Shown piece after piece: positions 46,818 through 60,162 of a stretch of DNA of 64,000 nt. Position numbers and translations under genes: made by a program. The first letter of the stretch is position 1. Each line of letters opens with the position of its first letter. Source of the stretch: Brevibacterium sp. UCMA 11754 (GTDB lineage: Bacteria > Actinomycetota > Actinomycetes > Actinomycetales > Brevibacteriaceae); the NCBI RefSeq assembly GCF_021532275.1, contig NZ_JACBOT010000017.1, forward strand, positions 1 through 64,000, read 5' to 3'. The notes under the pieces are model-generated. The model was not told the DNA's origin. It was given only the letters and a program-made list of their open reading frames with translations, and searched no databases.

Positions 46818-48197
46818 TCAGCGGGCGCGGAGGAGGCGGCCCTGGGGCTCGTCGAAGTCCACGGGTACGCCGCGGAGGATCGTCTGCTTGACGGCGCCGC
46901 GGACGGCACGCGTGTCGTAGGCGCTGATCTGGTTGCGGTGGTAGAGCTCAGTGGCGCGAACGGTCCACTCCTCATCGGGGGCGAATACTGCGAAGTCCGC
47001 GTCGTTGCCGAGTGCGATAGCGCCCTTGTTCTTCACTCCGGCGACGGATGCGGGGGCACTTGACATCCAGGCCACCACCTCGGCGAGGTCGATTCCGCGC
47101 TTTGCGGCCTCGGTCCACACGAGCGAGAGGCCCAGCTGCAGGGAGGAGATTCCGCCCCAGGCCGCGCCGAAGTCGCCGGTGTCGAGGAGTTTGAGCTCGG
47201 CCGTCGAGGGCGAGTGGTCGGATACGATGCAGTCGATCGTGCCGTCGACGAGCCCCTGCCACAGCGCTTCGCGGTTGGATTCCTCACGGATCGGCGGGCA
47301 GCACTTGTGCGTCGTCGCGCCGTCCGGGATCTCCTCGGACGTGAACACGAGGTAATGGGGGCAGGTCTCGACGGTGAGCTTCACACCCTCGGCCTTGGCC
47401 TCCGCAATCTGAGGCAGCGCGTCTGCCGATGACAGGTGCAGGATATGGGCGCGGGCGCCGGTCTCGCGGGCGGCCTCGATGACGCGGGCGATCGCAACGT
47501 TCTCGGCCTCACGCGGACGAGAAGCGAGGAAGTCGCTGAATTTGCGCCCTGAATTCTTCGGGGCCTCGGCCATGACCGAGTGGTCCTCTGCGTGGACGAT
47601 GAGCAGACCGTCGTATTTCGCGAGTTCCGCCAGGTCGGCGCGCAGCTCTTCGGGCTCCAGCGGTGGGAACTCATCGACACCTGAGTCTTCGAGGAAGCAC
47701 TTGAAACCGTAGACGCCGGCGTCGAAGAGGGGCTTGAGGTCACCGGTATTGCCGGGGATCGCCCCGCCCCAGAAGCCCACGTCGATGAAAGCCTTGGACG
47801 CCGCGACCTCGCGCTTGATGTCGAGTGATTCGACGTTGACCGTCGGCGGCAGGGAGTTCAGCGGCATGTCGACGATCGTCGTCACGCCTCCGGCGGCTGC
47901 GGCGCGGGTGGCGCTGGCGAAGCCCTCCCACTCGCTGCGGCCGGGGTCGTTGACGTGCACGTGCGAATCGACGAGGCCCGGCAGCAGCACCTGTGAAGCG
48001 TCGAGCTCGACGATCTTCGCGTTCGCCGAGGTGGTCCCGCTCAGTCCGGCTCCCCCGGTGGCGATCTCGACGATTGCGCCCTCACGCACACCGACTTCGG
48101 CGGCGCTGACACCCTCGGGCAGAACGGCCCGCTGTGCCCTGATGACCAGGTCAAAAGCTTGGTCGGTGGCCAGTGTAGCGGCGTCATCGACGTTCAT
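46818..48197 (-). CDS. allB: Allantoinase
   Basis: A 459-residue cyclic amidohydrolase opening allantoin to allantoate. Metal-site residues are visible: DSHVHVNDPGR (H79, H81), the carbamylated lysine in YGFKCFLED (K166), VHAEDH (H202), ILHLSSADAL and SDHSPSTAELK. The arrangement matches AllB rather than dihydropyrimidinase in the VHVNDPGR and DEFPPL segments. It lies downstream of gcl on the same strand but a hairpin separates them, and no TTCC-N7-GGAA pair was found before it. Confidence 0.94.
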   Translation of the reverse strand: MNVDDAATLATDQAFDLVIRAQRAVLPEGVSAAEVGVREGAIVEIATGGAGLSGTTSANAKIVELDASQVLLPGLVDSHVHVNDPGRSEWEGFASATRAAAAGGVTTIVDMPLNSLPPTVNVESLDIKREVAASKAFIDVGFWGGAIPGNTGDLKPLFDAGVYGFKCFLEDSGVDEFPPLEPEELRADLAELAKYDGLLIVHAEDHSVMAEAPKNSGRKFSDFLASRPREAENVAIARVIEAARETGARAHILHLSSADALPQIAEAKAEGVKLTVETCPHYLVFTSEEIPDGATTHKCCPPIREESNREALWQGLVDGTIDCIVSDHSPSTAELKLLDTGDFGAAWGGISSLQLGLSLVWTEAAKRGIDLAEVVAWMSSAPASVAGVKNKGAIALGNDADFAVFAPDEEWTVRATELYHRNQISAYDTRAVRGAVKQTILRGVPVDFDEPQGRLLRAR

Positions 48198-48300
48198 GCA
48201 TCCTCCTCATTCACCCAACCGGGACGGCCGGGGCAGTTCACCCGGCAATGCCAGCCGGGGCCATTGTTCTCGGCATCTGCGCCGAGCATGTCATACAAGT

Positions 48301-48339
48301 CCCCGAGGGGTCGGAATCGTGCATCCGACTCCCTCGGGG
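48301..48339 (-). terminator. Hairpin between gcl and allB
   Basis: A stem of CCCCGAGGGGTCGGA (48301-48315) and its complement with a one-base bulge (48324-48339), with an 8-base loop. It lies after the gcl stop on the minus strand and likely ends the hyi-glxR-gcl transcript. A smaller hairpin CCCGGC-N7-GCCGGG at 48241-48259 lies nearer allB. Confidence 0.65.
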
Positions 48340-48392
48340 TCATGGTATACCAATTGTGACCTGGCCGACATCGGGTCTCGTCGACCCGAAGC

Positions 48393-50189
<1,797 letters not shown>

Positions 50190-50305
50190 TGTTCTTCCTT
50201 CGCTTCAGCGGCCCACGTTCGAGCGGACCGGGTTCAGTGGCCCGCCATGGGCCGAGTTCGGTGAGCCGGCGACGACGCTGTCGCCGGCTCGGTTCGTGGT
50301 GGTGT

Positions 50306-51187
50306 CTACTTCTTCCCGGAGAGCTGCTCGACGACGGTGAAGAGACCCGAGTGGTCAAGTCCCCCGTTGCCCTGCTGGACGGTCGAGGCAACGAGCTGCG
50401 CGACGGCCGATCCGAGTGGGATCGCGACGCCGGCCTCGCGGGCTGCGGCGGTGACGATGCCCATGTCCTTGTGGTGCAGGGCGAGTCGGAACCCGGGGTC
50501 GAAGGAGCGGTCGAGCATCTTCTGCCCCTTCTGATCGAGGACCTTCGATCCGGCCAGTCCCCCGCCGAGGACCTGCAGCGCCGAGGTGGTCTCGACACCG
50601 TAGGCCTCGAGGAAGACGACAGCCTCGGCGAGGAGTTCGATGTTTCCGGCGACGATGAGCTGGTTCGCGGCCTTCACGGTCTGGCCCGAGCCCGAGGGTC
50701 CGACGAGGACGATGGTCTTGCCGACCGCGTCGAAGACATCGGCCACTGCATCGAAGTCAGCCTGAGCGCCGCCGACCATGATCGACAGTGCACCGTTGAT
50801 CGCTCCTGCCTCGCCCCCGGAGACCGGCGCGTCGAGAGGCTTGAGGCCCTTCTCCGCTGCCTGAGCGGAGAGGCTCTTCGCGACGTCGGGGCGGATGGTC
50901 GAGTTGTCGATCCAGTACGCGCCGGCCTCGGCATGGGCGAGGATGCCCCCCTCGCCAGTCAGCACGTCTTCGACGTCTGGGGAATCGGGAACCATGGTGA
51001 TGATGACATCGGCACCGTCGACCGCCTCGGCGATGGTGCCTGCGGCCTGGCCGCCAGCCTTCTCGAGTTCGGCGGCCTTCTCGGGTGAGCGGTTGTACCC
51101 GCGGACGGTGAAGCCGGCGCTGACGAGGTTCTTGGCCATCGGCAGGCCCATGATTCCGAGTCCGATGAATGCGATTGTCTTGCTCAT
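50306..51187 (-). CDS. glxR: Tartronate semialdehyde reductase
   Basis: A 293-residue beta-hydroxyacid dehydrogenase reducing tartronate semialdehyde (2-hydroxy-3-oxopropionate) to D-glycerate with NAD(P)H. It has the dinucleotide site IAFIGLGIMGLPMAKNL, the substrate loop DAPVSGGEAGAINGALSIM and the catalytic lysine in GQTVKAANQL (K172). It lies between hyi (44 bases upstream) and gcl (116 bases downstream) on one transcript. Confidence 0.93.
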   Translation of the reverse strand: MSKTIAFIGLGIMGLPMAKNLVSAGFTVRGYNRSPEKAAELEKAGGQAAGTIAEAVDGADVIITMVPDSPDVEDVLTGEGGILAHAEAGAYWIDNSTIRPDVAKSLSAQAAEKGLKPLDAPVSGGEAGAINGALSIMVGGAQADFDAVADVFDAVGKTIVLVGPSGSGQTVKAANQLIVAGNIELLAEAVVFLEAYGVETTSALQVLGGGLAGSKVLDQKGQKMLDRSFDPGFRLALHHKDMGIVTAAAREAGVAIPLGSAVAQLVASTVQQGNGGLDHSGLFTVVEQLSGKK

Positions 51188-51231
51188 GTTCGTGTCCTAT
51201 CTGGTGCAGAGAGCTGGAGGTGGAGGCAGAT

Positions 51232-52044
51232 TCAGTTCGCGAGCCATTCGAATGCGGTGGCGCGGTCCTGCTTGTATTCGAGGGCGATGGAGCCGGTGTA
51301 GCCGAGTTCGTAGGAGCGGTTGATCCAGTCCTGCAAGGGCAGCTCACCCGTACCTGGTGCTCCGCGGCCGGCAGCGTCGGCGATCTGGATGTGTCCGAAC
51401 TTCGCGGCGTCGGCTTCGATGACAGCGGCCACGTCGTCGCCGTTGATCGACATGTGGAAGAAGTCGGCGAGGACGGCGATGTTGGCAACGCCCTGAGCAC
51501 GGACCCGCTGGACCACCTCAGCGGCATCTGAGGCGCGCTTGAGCGGGTAGTCATCGGCTCCGGAGACAGGTTCGACGAGGACGGTTCCGTCGATGGCGGC
51601 CACGGCGTCGGCCGCGAACTTGAGGTTCTCGAGTGCGACCTCGTCCTGCTCCTCGGGCGTCTGACCTTCGGTGCGCAGACCGTAGAGGGCGTTGAAGGCC
51701 CCGCATCCTGTGCGGCGGCCGATCTCGACGACGATCTCGACGTTGGCCGCGAAGTCGGCTTCTGCGCCCTTGATCGAGACCATGCCCCGGTCGCCGGCGG
51801 CCATGTTCCCGGCCCAGAAGTTCAGACCCTTGAGTTCGACTCCGGCCTTGTCGAGTGAGGCGATGAACTCATCGACCTCCGCCGAGGTGGGCCTCGGGTT
51901 GCCGTCGAAGGGCCACCAGAACTCGACCTGGCTGAAACCGGCGTCCTTGGCAGCCTGGGCCCGCTCCATCACGGGCAGTTCGGTGAGCAGGGTGGAGCAG
52001 TTGAGGATGTAGCTGTCGGCATTGGTGAAATCGAATGTCGTCAT
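51232..52044 (-). CDS. hyi: Hydroxypyruvate isomerase
   Basis: A 270-residue TIM-barrel enzyme of the xylose-isomerase-like group, interconverting hydroxypyruvate and tartronate semialdehyde. Typical segments are VEFWWPFDGNPRPT, LKGLNFWAGNMAAGDRG, VLVEPVSGADDYPL, DFFHMSINGDD and IQIADAAGRGAPGTGEL. It heads the hyi-glxR-gcl operon, whose promoter region carries two tandem TTCC-type sites. Confidence 0.93.
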   Translation of the reverse strand: MTTFDFTNADSYILNCSTLLTELPVMERAQAAKDAGFSQVEFWWPFDGNPRPTSAEVDEFIASLDKAGVELKGLNFWAGNMAAGDRGMVSIKGAEADFAANVEIVVEIGRRTGCGAFNALYGLRTEGQTPEEQDEVALENLKFAADAVAAIDGTVLVEPVSGADDYPLKRASDAAEVVQRVRAQGVANIAVLADFFHMSINGDDVAAVIEADAAKFGHIQIADAAGRGAPGTGELPLQDWINRSYELGYTGSIALEYKQDRATAFEWLAN

Positions 52045-52085
52045 GGGATTCTCCTTCGCGTCGCTGCGAGTGCGGATTCATTGTT

Positions 52086-52121
52086 TTCCGTATTGTGGAA
52101 ATTTATTTCCGTGTGATGAAA
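52086..52121 (-). promoter_or_regulatory. Tandem operator pair before hyi
   Basis: TTCCGTATTGTGGAA (52086-52100) and TTCCGTGTGATGAAA (52107-52121), centres 21 bp apart, about 40-80 bases before the hyi start. The first site is the best match to the shared consensus; it agrees at 13 of 15 positions with the site near the malic enzyme and with the reverse of the site at 52305. Confidence 0.75.
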
Positions 52122-52283
52122 TCCAGCATAGGCATGCAAGCGAGATGGAGTCAACCCTCCGAGGCAAGTAAGTCAGAGATCCTCGGAATCAGAACACCAC
52201 TGAAGACTTGCTCCTCATGCCGAAACCAGCTACCCGAATCGCCTATTTGACTTCACGGAAAAAGAGGCAGAACGTAGTGCACA

Positions 52284-52319
52284 TCACACTTTATGGAAGA
52301 GTGCATCCACGATACGGAA
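52284..52319 (+). promoter_or_regulatory. Tandem operator pair before the urate/xanthine permease
   Basis: A half-conserved site ending TATGGAA (52284-52298) and ATCCACGATACGGAA (52305-52319), 21 bp apart, directly upstream of the permease start at 52352. The reverse of the second is TTCCGTATCGTGGAT. Confidence 0.7.
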
Positions 52320-52351
52320 GAGTAATGAGGCTTACTCCGGAAGGTTGAGAT

Positions 52352-53914
52352 ATGCCCGAGAATTCGACGACGAAGTCCCTCCCTCCCGGGTCCAAGCGAC
52401 CCGAAGACGCGTGGCTCCCTGTGCCCAAGCTCTTCGCCTACGGGCTCCAGCATGTCCTCACCATGTACGGCGGCATCATCGCGGTGCCCCTCATCATCGG
52501 CAAGGCAGCCGGCGTCGACGGCGATCAGCTCGTCGCGCTGGTCACCGCCAGCCTCTTCGTCGGCGGCATCGCCACGCTGATCCAGAGCATCGGGATCCCC
52601 TTGGTCGGGTCCAAGCTGCCGCTCATCCAGGGAGTCTCCTTTGCCGGTGTCGCGACGATGCTCGCCATTCTCACCGGCGGCGGCAGCCTCAGCGACATCT
52701 TCGGCGCGGTCATCGTCGCCAGCATCATCGGCTTCGTCGTCGCCCCTTTCTTCGCGCGGATCATCCGATTCTTCCCACCCGTGGTCACCGGGGTGGTCAT
52801 CACGGCCATCGGACTCACGCTCATCCCGACAGCGGCCGATTGGGCCATGGGCGGCGATGAGGCCGCTGCGGACTACGGTTCCGTGCAGAACATCGCCCTG
52901 GCCTTCATCACCTTCGCCGTCATCCTGCTGCTGAGCAAGGTCGGCTCGGCCGCCGTCTCGCGGCTGTCGATCCTGCTGGGCCTCGTCATCGGCACGGGCA
53001 TCGGTGCCGCCATGGGCATGACTGATTTCTCCGAGGTCGGGCACGGGGCTCCCGTGGCGATCCCAGGGCTGCTGCCCTTCGGCGCACCGACCTTCGACCT
53101 CGCGGCGATCGGGTCGATGCTCATCGTCATCCTCGTCATCAAGACCGAGACCGCGGCCGATGTGCTGGCAGTCGGCGAGATCATCGGCACCCCGGTCGAC
53201 AAGAAGCGGGTCGCGGCCGGTCTGCGCGCTGACATGGCTTCATCAGTCATCGCACCCTTCTTCGGCTCCTTCACCCAGTCGGCCTTCGCACAGAACGTCG
53301 GCCTCGTGGCGCTGACCGGAGTCCGCTCCCGCTTCGTCGTCTCCGCAGGCGGCGTCATCCTCATCCTCCTGGGGCTCATGCCTGTGCTCGGTCAGGTCGT
53401 CGCTGCGGTGCCGATGCCCGTCCTCGGCGGCGCCGGCTTCATCCTCTTCGGAACCGTCTCGGGGTCAGGCATCCGAAACCTCAAAGAGGTGAAGTTCGAC
53501 GGCAACATGAACCTCATCATCGTCTCCGCATCCCTCGCCTTCGCCCTCGTCCCCGTGGTCAAGCCCGACTTCTACGAGCACTTCCCGTCCTGGGTGCAGA
53601 CGATCTTCCACTCGGGAATCTCCTCGGCCGCGATCATGGCTGTGCTGCTGAACCTCCTGTTCAACGAGCTGCGCTTCGGAAATTCGACCAACCCTTCCGT
53701 CTACGCCGCGAAACCGGCACGCTTCCTCACGCCCTCGAACCTCAAGGATCTGCGCGAGGGCGATCAGTTCATCGACGGAGTCTTCGTCGACTGCGACGGC
53801 GAGGAGATCCCGCTCGTGCCCGATGAGCAGGCCCAGGAGATCCAGGCCGCAATCGACTGCGGGGACATCGTCGACACCGCCGAGGTGAAGCAGGTCGCGC
53901 ACCGCCGTTCCTGA
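52352..53914 (+). CDS. NCS2 purine permease (urate/xanthine type)
   Basis: A 520-residue nucleobase:cation symporter-2 protein, likely importing urate or xanthine. It has VLTMYGGIIAVPLIIGKA near the N-terminus, LVGSKLPLIQGVSFAGV, and the NAT signature region FAQNVGLVALTGVRSRFVV. There are about 12-14 membrane spans and an unusually long hydrophilic C-terminal tail (about 455-520) with acidic residues. Uracil permeases share the fold, but the VRSR signature and the setting favour a purine. AAGG precedes the ATG. Confidence 0.88.
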   Translation: MPENSTTKSLPPGSKRPEDAWLPVPKLFAYGLQHVLTMYGGIIAVPLIIGKAAGVDGDQLVALVTASLFVGGIATLIQSIGIPLVGSKLPLIQGVSFAGVATMLAILTGGGSLSDIFGAVIVASIIGFVVAPFFARIIRFFPPVVTGVVITAIGLTLIPTAADWAMGGDEAAADYGSVQNIALAFITFAVILLLSKVGSAAVSRLSILLGLVIGTGIGAAMGMTDFSEVGHGAPVAIPGLLPFGAPTFDLAAIGSMLIVILVIKTETAADVLAVGEIIGTPVDKKRVAAGLRADMASSVIAPFFGSFTQSAFAQNVGLVALTGVRSRFVVSAGGVILILLGLMPVLGQVVAAVPMPVLGGAGFILFGTVSGSGIRNLKEVKFDGNMNLIIVSASLAFALVPVVKPDFYEHFPSWVQTIFHSGISSAAIMAVLLNLLFNELRFGNSTNPSVYAAKPARFLTPSNLKDLREGDQFIDGVFVDCDGEEIPLVPDEQAQEIQAAIDCGDIVDTAEVKQVAHRRS

Positions 53915-53939
53915 CGGCGTCTCGTCCCCTGACGACGGC

Positions 53940-55226
53940 TCAGCCCTTGACGAGCTGGCCGTCGACCCACACTCGGGAGATGTCGGCCGGAGTCCCCATG
54001 GCGAAGATCTTCGCCAAGGCGTCGTCATCGCTGCTGGCGTGCTCAAGCCCTACGGCCAGAGGCTCGCCAGCGCTCGGCTGGATGTAGGCGGCGTCGAAGC
54101 GCTTGCCCACGGACAGGTCCCCGACCTGATCTGACAGTTCCAGGGCCTCGGCGCCGGCGGCCGTTGCCAGGTGCAGAAGGTGTGCCGAACTCAGCGGCAG
54201 TCCGCCTGACGGGTCCAGCTGCTGCATGAAGTGGGCCTGGACGCCCTCCTTGAGGAGGGAGAATCCTGTACCCGCTCCCACATCGGAGCCGAGCGCCACA
54301 CGGACCCCGGTATCGATGTGTCGGCGCAGTGGGAAGAAGCCGCTGGCCAGATTCGAGTTCGAGGTCGGACAGTGCGCCGAGGCGGCCCCCACCTCTGCCA
54401 TCCGTGCCAGTTCGCGATCGCTCGGGTGGACGTTGTGGGCCAGGACCGTCTGCCTCCCCAGCAGTCCTGCCCGATCGTAGGTGTCCAGGTAGTCGAGTGC
54501 CTCAGGGAACATCTCGGCGACACCGGCGATCTCGTCGCGGTTCTCGTTGAGGTGAGAGGTCACCCAGATGCCCGGGTTGTCCGCCACCAGTTGGCCGCCG
54601 GCAGCCAACAGCTCCTGACCCGCTGAGAACGAGAAGCGCGGGGTCACTGCATACCGGAGATGACCCTTCCCATGCCAGCGATCGATGAGGTCCTGGCTCT
54701 CGGACACGGATCTCTCCACGCTCGTCAGCAGCGGCTCTGGGAGCATCTTGTCGCTGGTGACCAGTCCCGATGTGATTCGCAGACCCACCTCGGCGGCCTG
54801 GGTGAAGAAGGTGTCCATCGCGGTGGCGAAGTGCGAACCGAAGACCATCGCCGAGGTGGTCCCCGCCGAAGTCAGCCCGGTGAGGAACTCGCCGGCCACG
54901 ACTGCGGCATAGGCCTCGTCACCGAGTTTCTCCTCTTCGGGCAGGGCACAGTGGTCGAGCCACTCGAGCAGCGGCTTGCCGAGGTAGCCGATGGCGCGGA
55001 CCTGCGGGTAGTGGACGTGGGTGTCGATGAGGCCGGGGATGAGGACGCCGCCGCGGAGGTCGACCACCTCGGCGTCGGGATGGTCCGCGACCGCACTCGC
55101 ATAGTCGGTGCGGGCGATGATCAGTCCATCATCGACGACGAGAGCGACGTCTGAGTCGGAACGCAGGGTGCCCCCTGCGAAGGGGCTGGTCGGTGTGTCG
55201 AAGACACGGGCGCGGCAGATGAACAT
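53940..55226 (-). CDS. guaD: Guanine deaminase
   Basis: A 428-residue zinc amidohydrolase deaminating guanine to xanthine. The metal motif DTHVHYPQVRAIG (H70, H72), the segment LEWLDHCALPEEEK, VTSHLNENRDEI, HCPTSNSNLASGFFPL and ALGSDVGAGTGFSLL are all GuaD-typical. It follows xdhC by 41 bases on the same strand and is probably the last gene of an xdhA-xdhB-xdhC-guaD operon; its product xanthine is the XDH substrate. Confidence 0.95.
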   Translation of the reverse strand: MFICRARVFDTPTSPFAGGTLRSDSDVALVVDDGLIIARTDYASAVADHPDAEVVDLRGGVLIPGLIDTHVHYPQVRAIGYLGKPLLEWLDHCALPEEEKLGDEAYAAVVAGEFLTGLTSAGTTSAMVFGSHFATAMDTFFTQAAEVGLRITSGLVTSDKMLPEPLLTSVERSVSESQDLIDRWHGKGHLRYAVTPRFSFSAGQELLAAGGQLVADNPGIWVTSHLNENRDEIAGVAEMFPEALDYLDTYDRAGLLGRQTVLAHNVHPSDRELARMAEVGAASAHCPTSNSNLASGFFPLRRHIDTGVRVALGSDVGAGTGFSLLKEGVQAHFMQQLDPSGGLPLSSAHLLHLATAAGAEALELSDQVGDLSVGKRFDAAYIQPSAGEPLAVGLEHASSDDDALAKIFAMGTPADISRVWVDGQLVKG

Positions 55227-55267
55227 GGTGGTGCTCCTTGCAGGTGAAGAATGGTGAGGTCAGTGGT

Positions 55268-56052
55268 TCAGCTCATGCGGCTCAGCAGGTCGGCGGCGAC
55301 GCTGAGAGCGATCGTCGCCGGCTGCTTGCCGGGCAGGTCGGGCAGGCCGATGGGGCAGTCGATGGTGTCGACGACCTCGGGTGTATGGCCTTCGGCGATG
55401 AGGTTCTTCCGAAACCGCTGCCATTTGGCGCTCGAGCCGATGAGCCCGATGGAGCCGAGGTCACCGCGGGTCAGCGCCGCATCGCAGAGATGAAGATCCT
55501 CGGCGTGGTCGTGGGTCATGATGAGCACATGGGTGCCCGCGGGCAGGCCGAGAAGCACCTCTTCGCCGACGACGGCGAACTCGCGATGGACCTGGGCCAC
55601 AGGCGGCTCCAAACGGTCGAGCTCCTCGAGGTGCTCGGGACGGGAATCGCTGACGTGGACGTCGATGTCGTGGCGGGCCAGGATACGGGTCAGTTCGAGT
55701 CCGATGTTGCCGATCCCGAAGATCGCCACCGCGGCGGGCACGGGCAGCGGTTCGAGCAGAACGCTGACCTCTCCCCCGCAGCATTGGCGTCCGTATTTGG
55801 CCGGTGCCTTGTCGTTGAGCCGCAGCGTGAGCATCTCGGGTTCGGACGACGACCCGGATGCGAGGATCTCACGGGCGCGGGTGACGGCCGTCATCTCCAG
55901 ATTGCCGCCGCCGATGGTCCCATGCAGGTCATCGGCAGTGACAATCAGCTTCGCTCCGGCCTCACGTGGGGCGTGCCCGCGAACCGAGGCAAGAGTGACG
56001 AGGACGGCCGGCACCCGAGACTTCCGAAGCTCGGCCGCTGTGTCCATCCAAG

Positions 56053-56056
<4 letters not shown>
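55268..56056 (-). CDS. xdhC: Xanthine dehydrogenase accessory protein XdhC
   Basis: A 262-residue protein of the XdhC/CoxI family, which binds and sulphurates the molybdenum cofactor before insertion into XdhB. It has LVTLASVRGHAPREAGAKL, GTIGGGNLE, GRQCCGGEVSVLLEPL and a Rossmann-like VAIFGIGNIGLELTRIL. The start at 56056 overlaps the xdhB stop as ATGA and gives the usual length; longer upstream starts lie in the xdhB gene. Confidence 0.92.
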
Positions 56057-58466
<2,410 letters not shown>

Positions 58467-58470
<4 letters not shown>

Positions 58471-59933
58471 CGTCCTGCCTCCTGTTCGGCATAGAAACGT
58501 TCCAACGAGGACCGCAGCATCGCGGTCCGGTATTTCGCACTCGCCCGGTGATCGTCCATCGGGGTGCCCTCGGCGGCGAGGGTCTCTGCGGCGCCGTGCA
58601 CGGTCTCAAGGCTCCAGGCCGAACCTTCCAGCAGAGCCTCGGTGGCCCTGGCGCGCAGCGGAGTGGCCGCGACTCCGCCCAGTCCGATCCGGGCCTTGGC
58701 CACGATCCCGTCCTCGACACTCACGGCGTAGCCGATCGCGACCGAGGAGATGTCGTCGAAGCGGCGCTTCGCGATCTTCTGGAACGAGGTCATGGGTGCC
58801 AGGGGCAGCGGGATGCGGATCGCGGTGATGAGTTCCCCGGCAGCGCGGACGGTCTGCCGGTATCCGGTGAAGTAGTCGGCCAGGTCCACGACCCGTGACC
58901 CCTGCACCGAGGTGAGCACGAGCTGTGCGTCCAGGGCCAGGAGTGCCGGTGGAGTGTCGCCGATGGGTGAGCCCGTGCCGAGGTTTCCGCCGATGGTGGC
59001 GGCGTTGCGGATGAGTCGGGAGGCGAACTGCGGGATCAGTTTGCCCAGCAGCGGGATCGAGCCGGCGAGTTCGCGTTCGAGTTCGCTCAGGGTATGAGCC
59101 GCACCGAGTTCGATGTGGTCCTCGGTCCGGCGGATGCCGCGCAGTTCGGGCAGACGGTCGATGGCGAGCATCGATTTGGCGCGTGCTCCCTTGATGTTGA
59201 CCTCGACGCCCCAGTCGGTGGCGCCGGCGACGACGAGAACCTCGGGCTCGGCAGCCAGGATGTCGAGCGCCTCGGCGAGGGCGGCCGGGCGACGGTAGCG
59301 TCCTGGTTCACCGGTGGCCGTATCGGCTCGGTGGATATCGGTGCTCGCCGAGGTGGGTGCCGGGTTCTGCCGACGCTGTGCGATCGTGTCGCCGGTTTCG
59401 GGCTGGCCGAGGGCGTAGGCGGCGTCGCGGATGGGGCGGTAGCCGGTGCAGCGGCAGAGGTTGCCGGACAGGGAGTGGATGTCGAAGCCGTTGGGGCCGC
59501 AGTGGTGGTCGGCGGCGATCGCGTCCTCGGCACGTTCTGGCCGGTAGTATTCGGCGGCCATGGAGCAGATGAAGCCGGGGGTGCAGTATCCGCATTGGGA
59601 TCCGCCGCGCACGGCCATCTCTTCCTGGACGGGGTGGACGGACTCCTCGTCTGCGAGACCTTCGGCCGTGATGACTTCCTGGCCGTCGAGTGCCGCGGCA
59701 GGCAGCAGGCACGAGTTGATCGAGGTCCAACGGGTCGTCCCATCGGCGTCGGGGCGGGCGACCATGATCGCGCAGGCCCCGCATTCGCCTTCGGCGCAGC
59801 CTTCCTTGGCTGCTGTGAGACCGGCTCCGCGGAGAAAGTCCAGAGCATTGGTGTGTGGTGGCCCGTCGAATTCGTGAACTGCTGAGTTCACTGAAATCTG
59901 GGCGGTGGAACGTTGAGTTGCCGGAGCAGACAT
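58467..59933 (-). CDS. xdhA: Xanthine dehydrogenase, Fe-S/FAD subunit
   Basis: A 488-residue small subunit with two [2Fe-2S] domains and an FAD domain. First-cluster cysteines are C46, C51, C54 and C75 (GCAEGECGAC, NSC). Second-cluster cysteines are C114, C117, C160 and C162 (CGYCTPGFIC, CRCTG). The FAD domain (about 210-488) has VVAGATDWGVEV, ASRLIRNAATIGGNL and GSPIGDTPPALLAL. The start at 59933 has AGGAGG 8 bases upstream; an earlier in-frame start is less likely. First gene of the operon. No clear TTCC-N7-GGAA pair was found in the 229 bases before it. Confidence 0.94.
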
Positions 59934-60162
59934 CGCACTTACCTCCTGCGCCTCGTCTATGCGGCGCACAGTGCATGGTTAGAACATTTGCTTCATTCTT
60001 CGAAACTTCTGGTTATCCATGCGAACAGCAGCGAAGAACGTGGTGTCGAGTTGACGTGGTGACCCGGTTGGCTGGGTGACCCGTCAGTGCAGCGACTGAC
60101 GGGGCCTCAATCGCCGTGTGCGATCTGGCCCTTTCCCCAAGCAAGATGTCCAATCATTTCAC

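Larger units (their letters stand above)
52045..52351. other. 307-bp divergent regulatory region hyi / permease
   Basis: No gene is supported here. Both ends carry tandem operator pairs (listed separately); the middle (about 52125-52280) is low in clear motifs apart from ordinary promoter-like sequence. Confidence 0.7.

Noticed and set aside
59934..60162. Search for the shared operator before xdhA
   Set aside because: No 15-bp TTCC-N7-GGAA site or tandem pair was found; xdh may be read from the permease promoter or controlled otherwise.
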